Below are positions 57,615-64,000 of a stretch of 64,000 bases of DNA, piece by piece; position 1 is the stretch's first letter, and each line of letters starts with the position of its first letter. Location: the NCBI RefSeq assembly GCF_042453785.1, contig NC_091666.1:29036501-29100500 (forward strand). Reading direction: 5' to 3'. The notes below the pieces were generated by a model. That model made no database searches and was not told the origin of the DNA. It saw only the letters and a list, made by a program, of their open reading frames with translations. Source of the stretch: Malus domestica. Its lineage: Eukaryota; Streptophyta; Magnoliopsida; Rosales; Rosaceae. The position numbers were made by a program, and so were the translations under genes.

Positions 57615-57765
57615 CGGGTGGTGCTATTCACACATTCAATTTTACCCTTCACACTTTTTCTCTCAATCTCCGTCCATCAGATCAAATGAATCAAAGAAGA
57701 TGAGTGGAAAAAAAATTAACAAAATATGTGAAAAATAAAAAATAGCGTGTGAATAGATCTACCCG
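57615..57765. mobile_element. hAT-type MITE, family A, copy 5
   Basis: 151 bp; begins CGGGTGGTGCTATTCACAC and ends GTGTGAATAGATCTACCCG. The heptamer CTTTATT flanks both sides (57608-57614, 57766-57772). The interior shares ATCAAATGAATCAAAGAAGA with the other copies. Confidence 0.82.
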
Positions 57766-58068
57766 CTTTATTATCGTTCACCTTCTTTTCTTTTTCTCCC
57801 TTTTACTTTTCTCTCCTTGAGGAAAATTATACTTAATTAGATAAATGCAGGACAATCTGCTCCCATTGGTACCTTTTGTGCATACTTTTTTTATCTTACC
57901 TGGTGTGGATCATGTGGAATTTTTACATGAAATCATGGGCAGTAAACTGCAAGCTTCAATTCGAGACCAATGAGTATGTATTGTCCTGAAGAAAGGAATT
58001 ATGTGACGAGACATTTCCGAATGAAAGGGAAAAGCAAGGGACACAGACACAGTTGAGGGGTCGTGAAA

Positions 58069-58289
58069 TGAAGATTCTTTTTGGATAATCTTTGTGAGGA
58101 TCTTGATGATCTTCTAAACACGTCTGTTCATCGTACATCTTGTGATTAAAAATTATTGTAAATTTTTTTTATTTAAAAAATTGAATATTCATAGTACCTG
58201 ACAAAAACATGTTGCACAATGTACGATGGACGAACGTGATTAGAGGATTTCCTGGATCCTCACAAAGAAGATCCAGAAAGGATCCTCAT
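58069..58289. mobile_element. Family D foldback MITE
   Basis: Arms GTGAGGATCTTGATGATC / CACGTCTGTTCATCGTACAT and the inverse AATGTACGATGGACGAACG / GGATCCTCACAAAGAAG. It matches the element at 4.76-5.44 kb without the nested insertion. Confidence 0.75.
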
Positions 58290-59574
58290 TCTGTGAATAC
58301 TATGACTCTACTAGGCGGAAGACTTTTATGATACGAATGCATTGTTATTATGGTGTACCATATCAATGCTATATTGATATGCAGTTATATACTATTGATA
58401 CGGAATAAAATTGTAGCGGTATATTTGCATTATGTAAGTTGCTCTCATTTTCTACAATTATTTATATCACAGTGTAAACCGACATGTGGGGAGATAGTAA
58501 GTAAGAGAGGTGAACTTTACCAAACAAATCACATGTGTGCATATTTGCTTGTTTGATCGCTAGGCATAGAAATTGAACACCTCCCACCTTGGATTACCAT
58601 AAAGACATGGGCTTGGGTTAGCATGGGTTGGCCCAAGAACCAAACTAGCTAGGCTTATAGATAAAATGGGTTCGACGGTTCGACTGGACCGGCTGAAGCT
58701 CAACATTTCGACCCGACCCAATTTGGGTTGAGCGTAATTTGGTTTTTGACTATTTGAGCCAAGACGGGCATTACCTAAGCGAAAGAAGAAGTGCCCAATA
58801 CCCGTCTGTAACGGGTCCTGGGTTTCGATTTCGGCCTAGGCTTTAGATCCATCGATCAGGGTTTTAGGGTTTAACCTTGACCTCATGTTGATTTGCTTTT
58901 TTGTTGAGGGTAATATTTATGCTTCAAATTGCCAATGGAGAAGGCTAAAGGTCCTAAAGTTGAAAAAAAAAAAGAAAAAAAAAAGAAGAAAACTTGATTT
59001 GTCTAGAAACTCATCTCCAACTGATAGTTGGGCTATAATTCCATAAAACCCACCAGGCCATTATTCGGCCAAAATGCATCAAGCTGGCCAAATGTAGCTC
59101 CCACTCTTAGCCATTTTTGGGGCCCATCTCTTTGGTTGCAATAATTGATTCGAATTCAACGGTTATATTTAAAAACATTCAACAGTAGTTTGATTAACTT
59201 AACCAATCAATTTAAAACTAATAAATTATTGAGGGGGTTATATTTAGCCCATTCGATTGGGATGATATATGAGTATGACCTGACACTGCTTATTTAAAAT
59301 AATTTTTTACAGCGCTATAATTGTGGATGAGGCTATGTTTAACTCTTTCGGTTGACAAATAGCCTAACTTTCGATGCTTGGTTGAAGAGATTCCTGACGA
59401 GTTAGGGTTCATTGGGTCCGAACCCGAACCCAGGTTCGGATCAAGCTCTCGTTGGACTAGTATATCAAACAGTGGGCCCAACAAACCATTTCTACATCTT
59501 GGGCCTTAGCAATTCGAAGCCCAATTTAAACAAATAAAATGAGCCCATATGTGTGGGAGGAGAGAAGAAAGAGC

Positions 59575-59576
<2 letters not shown>

Positions 59577-59619
<43 letters not shown>
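59577..59619 (+). repeat. (GA)n microsatellite in the PIMT leader
   Basis: A pure GA run of about 21 units ending 14 bases before the PIMT start codon. GA tracts in leaders can influence transcription start choice. Confidence 0.95.
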
Positions 59620-59621
<2 letters not shown>

Positions 59622-59632
59622 TGGCAAATGAA

Positions 59633-59888
59633 ATGCGCTGTCTTTTTCTATTCCCTGCTGCAGCGAGAGCAACAAGAAGTGCTTTAGGCCGCTTATCGTA
59701 TGGTTCCCGCTATCCAGCGCCCGGTGTGCAACAAGTCTTAAACTTCACCACTCGCGCTCAGCGCCATAGTCGTCGTCACGCACTCGCTCTCCTCCCAACC
59801 ACCGCTTTCTCCTCCTCGTCGTTCCCTCTCCTCCAAAACCCTAATTTCCTCACGGGTAACCGTAACTCTTTCTTCCGCGGAATGGAGG

Positions 59889-59921
<33 letters not shown>

Positions 59922-61577
59922 TTGTGACTAAACAGAGCATTGGGTTTCTGGGTTTTCGTTCTTTCTGCTTATGTTCGTGTAAAAATTCAATCTTTGTGTT
60001 TGTTAATTAGTTTCTTATAACTTTATTGCCAACCCATTGGATTTGGATTTCATTTGTTATTGGTAAATAATAGAGTTTGAATGATGATTAATTGTGGTAT
60101 GATCTGATTCTTGTAGCTGTGTTCCCAAATAATATGGATTTGTGATCATTTTAGTCTTCAATTCGAAGCGCTTTGTTGCTTTATTTGTGTTTGCAATCTG
60201 ATTAATGTTAATCCAATGTGGATTGTGCTTGTTTGTGTTTATTTGAATTCCAATGTGGGTTCTGCTTGTTTGTGTTTATTTGAATCACTTTGTTGCTTAG
60301 TTCTATTTCGGCGTTAATTCTCTGTCAGTTTTTATTGTGGGAACAACATCGCAACCGAGCTTTTCTTTTTGTAATTGTTTTGTTTAATTTGCAGCAATAC
60401 TGGTCCGGGAGTAGCATTAATAAGAACAAGGGGATGGTGGATCATTTGAAGAGTTATGGAGTGATTAGATCCAAAAGGGTTGCTGAAGTGATGGAGACTA
60501 TTGATAGGGCTTTATTTGTGCCGGACGGAACCCCACCTTATGTTGATTCCCCCATGGCAATAGGTTATAATGCCACCATTTCTGCACCTCATATGCATGC
60601 AATGTGCCTTCAATTGTTGGAAGAGCATTTGCAGCCTGGAATGCGCGCTTTGGATGTTGGCTCGGGTAAGATTGTCTATCACATTTCTATATTCTTACGT
60701 GCTTGCAGTTAACACGTTCTCGGAAGTGAAAACTCACATTTTGACTTTTGGATACTATGGAAACCGGAATATTTTGCAATTGTTATGCTTCATTTTGAAG
60801 GCAGTCATAGAGGTTCTGGAACTTCCTTCACTGTGTTTTGTTTTGCAGGGACGGGATACTTGACGGCGTGTTTTGCGTTGATGGTTGGGCCACAAGGTCG
60901 CACAGTTGGTGTCGAGCACATTCCTGAGTTGGTTTCTTCCTCAATTCCGAATATTGAAAAAAGTGCAGCAGGATCATTATTGAGAGAAGGTTCCCTCTCA
61001 GTGCATGTTGGTGGTATGTCTTCTGAAACCTTGCAATGGAAACCAACACAAAAGAAAACAAAATTCACTGTCTTGTTAATTTGTAATTAAAACTTGCTTA
61101 GCATTAGTTTATGCACCGGAAACAAAACACCGGCTTTCTTCCAATTTGTTTCATTTCAATGGATAAATTGCGAATTGAGACTATAACACTTGTTGCCAAA
61201 GTTTGGCTGCCATTCACTCGATGCATATGGTCAAGTATATCCACCTGCATACGCATCAGCTCAACACGATTTTACTCGTGCAGAGTGCAATTACTCGTTT
61301 TATTGATTCGACATTTGTTGTGGCAGACGGAAGGCTAGGTTGGCCAGAGTTTGCTCCTTACGATGCCATTCACGTCGGTGCAGCTGCACCAGAAATCCCA
61401 CAACCACTTATTGACCAGCTGAAGCCTGGAGGCAGAATGGTGATTCCAGTGGGAAACATATTCCAGGATCTTAAGGTTGTGGACAAGGACTTGGATGGTT
61501 CGATCAGTGTCCGGGATGAAACTTCGGTTCGTTATGTTCCTCTCACAAACCGAGATGATCAGCTGCGAGGCTCGTGA
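59633..61577 (+). CDS. PIMT: Protein-L-isoaspartate O-methyltransferase, 313 aa, four exons
   Basis: Plus-strand exons are 59633-59887, 60395-60665, 60849-61013 and 61327-61577, all in phase (942 nt). The enzyme transfers a methyl group from S-adenosylmethionine to isoaspartyl residues, starting repair of age-damaged proteins; in plants it protects seed viability. The AdoMet motif I is LDVGSGTGYLTACF (about 170-184). GYNATISAPHMHAMCLQLLE precedes it and DAIHVGAAAPEIP / LKPGGRMVIPVG follow, all typical. The first 83 residues are rich in Arg, Ser, Ala and Leu with almost no acidic residue, an organelle targeting peptide. Met84 (59882), the penultimate codon of exon 1, would give a 230-residue cytosolic-type protein (MEQYWSGSSINKNKG). 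Both forms are known for plant PIMT2 genes. The upstream ATG at 59628 is out of frame. Confidence 0.95.
59890..59919 (+). repeat. (CT)n tract at the start of PIMT intron 1
   Basis: It begins directly after the GTATCT donor, within the long first intron (59888-60394). Confidence 0.9.
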
Positions 61578-62457
61578 GGCGCTATATACTTCACCAAACG
61601 TCATAGCGATGCTCTATTCCATTGTCGGGTGCTACCAGCTGAATATTTGTGTACAGATAGATAACGCTCTGAATTTTCTTCGCAGTATTTGTTTCGATAT
61701 AGTTTTTACGCCCGTCTCTGTGAATTCATCTGGTCTCAAGGGCATTCAAACTTTTGCCTGTTGGGAGATACATGACTTAAATAAGTAGTTTCTACTATGT
61801 TTTCCGTCGCGGTTTTGTTTAGACCTTTAGTTCTTGAAATGAAATGATTCAACACAGAAATTCAATGCAAATGGAAATATAGTGACATTCAAAAGCTCCA
61901 TTAGCATTTCTGAACAGAATAGTAGCTAGTGTGAGTGTTTAAAGTATTCACGTAATTGTCGATGTTTTTTTACGTGTCAATATTTTCATCCAAGATCGAT
62001 ATAGAAAGGAGGTGAAATGCAAGCTTCACCTTATATCAGCTAAATAGGAAAATTAAAGACCATCAACGATATTTATAAATTTACTATAGAAATTTTGCTG
62101 ACATTCATTGCACTTGTCGAACTTTTGAATTTTTTATTTATTAATTTTGACTAAATTTGAATGAGTTCTCTAATCTCACTGCAAATTTTCATAAATTTCG
62201 TCGAAGGCTACCATATATTGATATCGGTACATTCATCAATCTTTCCAATTATATCGATATTTTAAACATTGATAGTAACCACAAACAGTAGTTCCCCAAA
62301 ATTTATGGAGTCAAACTTGGACTCGATATATCGTTTAGGACTTGAACAATAATTCTACGAGTAGAAATCACAAAAACTCTTGCTGAAAACCGGCTAGCAT
62401 GAACCTGATCTAATGAAAAAGGAACCAAAACGGAGCGCAGGTTTCATCCCGGCTACG
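61578..62457. other. Convergent 3' flanks of PIMT and the CP31-like gene
   Basis: 3' UTR sequence of PIMT followed by an element at about 61934-62274 (TGTTTAAAGTATTCACG ... GATATTTTAAACATTG, with TATCGATAT words) related to the 51.0 kb hAT-like element. The segment 62300-62457 is presumably the CP31-like 3' UTR. Confidence 0.5.
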
Positions 62458-62997
62458 TCAATAAGGACTGCGCCTTTGTCTTTCTTCTGCAACATTTACT
62501 CTGATCGCCCTCCCGTCGATACTCTGCAGGCACAAGCCAACTCAAGTAAGACGGTATTTAACTCGTATTAAAACATCTATAGATGAATACCCTAAACCCA
62601 CGCCCGTTGGGCGAAATCAGACAACTTAAGAATTTGGTTTATCTTTACATGCACGACGCATCTCATTTGCCTAAAAAAACCGTATATGAAGGTGGAAAAT
62701 GTAAACACTTAATACCTGTCCATCGAGTGCACCAATGGCATCATTCATTTCGCTTTCACTGGCCATTGTTACAAAGCCAAAACCACGGGATCGTCCAGTT
62801 TCTCTGTCAAAGACTACTCGAGCCTCCACAACGCTACCATGTTCACTGAAAATCTGCTCCAGTTGAGGAGTATCCACATTCCATGGGAGGTTACCAACAT
62901 AGATTCTAAAAGCAGACCCAAATGAACGGGGTGGGCGTTCTTGGCGTGTTCCTCTTGGGGCAGCCCTATTGACAGTCAAGAGCCTTCCATTTAAATC
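62458..62997 (-). CDS. CP31-type chloroplast ribonucleoprotein, 3' end (partial)
   Basis: Minus strand. Exon 62997-62716 (94 codons, after a TTTGAACAG acceptor) and last exon 62523-62458 (ends SPY stop) join in phase. The visible part is the linker ([19 protein letters not shown]) and nearly all of the second RRM: RNP2 [11 protein letters not shown]1 RGFGFVTM, then [19 protein letters not shown]. This order and wording match CP31A/B. Those nuclear-encoded proteins bind chloroplast transcripts and support RNA editing, stability and 3'-end processing in the stroma, notably in the cold. The transit peptide, acidic domain and first RRM lie beyond 64000 or in upstream exons not identified. Confidence 0.9.
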
Positions 62998-64000
62998 CTG
63001 TTCAAAGTATAAGACCACAAAAAATTAGAAGCAAAGAACCCTTAAAGTTAAAACATGCTATAAAATCCTTTTATTAATATGTGATATAACAGTATGGAAA
63101 CATTGAGGGCAAACACTTGAAAAATATTCTTATTCATATGCACCCAGAAGTCGAACAAGAGCCAGAGGTTGATTGGAACCTACGAGCACCATGCTTTACT
63201 TCACTACACATTTGGGGAACCTACTAAGCACTTCTCATGACACATGCAAGAAAGCAGATATGGAAAAAATTTCAAGAGTTTCACCAAAAATGTTCCATGA
63301 TGCGTTTCATACCTAACCTTTGCCAAGGGAATGACGGAATTGATTTGGCTACGTGCAATGCCAGACATTGGCAACATCATAGGGCTTGGATTTATGCATT
63401 TATCTCAACTTATTTGGGCAACGAGGTAGCTGTAGATACTTTACCTCGGTGAGGTCTTCTCTATGTCAAGACTACTTACAAATTTGCTTCTCTCAATCTT
63501 AGGACGAATGACCTTGCAGGTCAGATGTAATAATGACAGTTAACATTTACAACGGATTTTCCAATTTTCCACTTTTCATGGATGGAAAATTACAATACAT
63601 TCTCCTATTACCAGAAGTTATCTAGTACCTCTGAGGATTACCTTCAAGGTTACCACAATCCATACAAGCTAAACAAATATATAACCAATTGCTCATGACT
63701 ACCTAGCAACGAGCTAAGGGTAAGGGTTCCGCTGTGAAGCTTTCTCGGTTTCCCTAAGTTGGTAGATGTTCCTCCATTACATCATTCGATCCAATGGAGA
63801 ATAGAAACCAAAGTATCAATGAGAGGAACAAAGGATTTTAGGCACCTGAATATTTGGGTTAAACCACCAGAACCGCGAAACAATACATCATCAACTACTC
63901 GCCGCAAACATGGGCCACGTTTAGCCATCACTTCATTCTAGTTTACTTTATCATATCATATCGAAAGGTTCTATCTTCCTCGTATCAAGTCTTATTTAAT
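62998..64000 (-). other. Intron of the CP31-like gene
   Basis: No further RRM exon can be read on the minus strand up to the window end, so this about 1 kb is taken as an intron. Short plus-strand ORFs (63237-63452, 63759-63941) lack domain features. Confidence 0.5.

Larger units (their letters stand above)
57031..59575. other. Intergenic region between SEO and PIMT genes
   Basis: No gene is seen. It holds a family A MITE (57.6 kb), a family D MITE (58.07-58.29 kb) and a C/G-richer stretch at 58570-58870 with repeated GGGTTGGC/GACCCGACCC words that resembles an eroded hAT end. The SEO promoter lies at its left end. Confidence 0.45.

Overview
The window is nuclear DNA of a dicot plant. Gene structures (short GT-AG introns, first exons after CT-rich 5' leaders), a Cassandra solo LTR carrying a 5S rRNA-derived core, tRNA-type SINEs and a dense population of small hAT-type MITEs all fit a Rosaceae genome, most likely the apple/pear group. 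That assignment is inference from sequence recognition, not a database match.

Ten protein-coding loci can be supported, most of them reconstructed exon by exon with in-phase splice junctions. From left to right: the extreme 5' end of an ATG16-like autophagy gene (minus strand, 1-167, running off the left edge, start codon split by an intron); a five-exon BTB/TAZ calmodulin-binding protein of the BT family (minus, 6920-10176); a four-exon pectate lyase (minus, 29954-31872); an mS38/AURKAIP1-type mitochondrial ribosomal protein (minus, 41906-42325); a six-exon CENP-X/MHF2 histone-fold protein (plus, 43276-44114); an intronless SOBIR1-like LRR receptor kinase (minus, 45488-47383); a seven-exon sieve element occlusion protein (minus, 53994-56938); a four-exon protein-L-isoaspartate methyltransferase (plus, 59633-61577); and the 3' end of a CP31-type chloroplast ribonucleoprotein (minus, 62458-62997, continuing off the right edge). 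A degenerate Ty3/gypsy retrotransposon (19338-28405) adds broken gag-pol reading frames. The genes are functionally unrelated neighbours, as is usual in plant chromosomes; no operon-like or cluster logic is visible.

The rest is repeat-rich intergenic DNA. Transposons whose limits can be fixed to the base by target-site duplications include the 9.07 kb gypsy element (CTACA), a Cassandra solo LTR (CTGAA), a 1.16 kb gene-fragment-carrying hAT element (CTCCCGGT), several copies of a 135-150 bp hAT MITE, and 465 bp and 510 bp hAT-like elements. Insertions into older insertions are seen at 4.8-5.4 kb and 16.2-16.4 kb. A 133-bp-unit minisatellite abuts the gene-capturing hAT element at 38.04-38.71 kb.

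I found no sign of a new defence, biosynthetic or regulatory system. The most interesting observations are the Pack-type hAT element with two captured gene fragments, the serial CAG-to-TAG stops in the gypsy gag repeat with an antisense coding-like region near its 3' end, the split start codon of the ATG16-like gene, the dual-start architecture of the methyltransferase gene, and a shared AAACGACG(C/T)CGT palindromic motif in front of three housekeeping genes.
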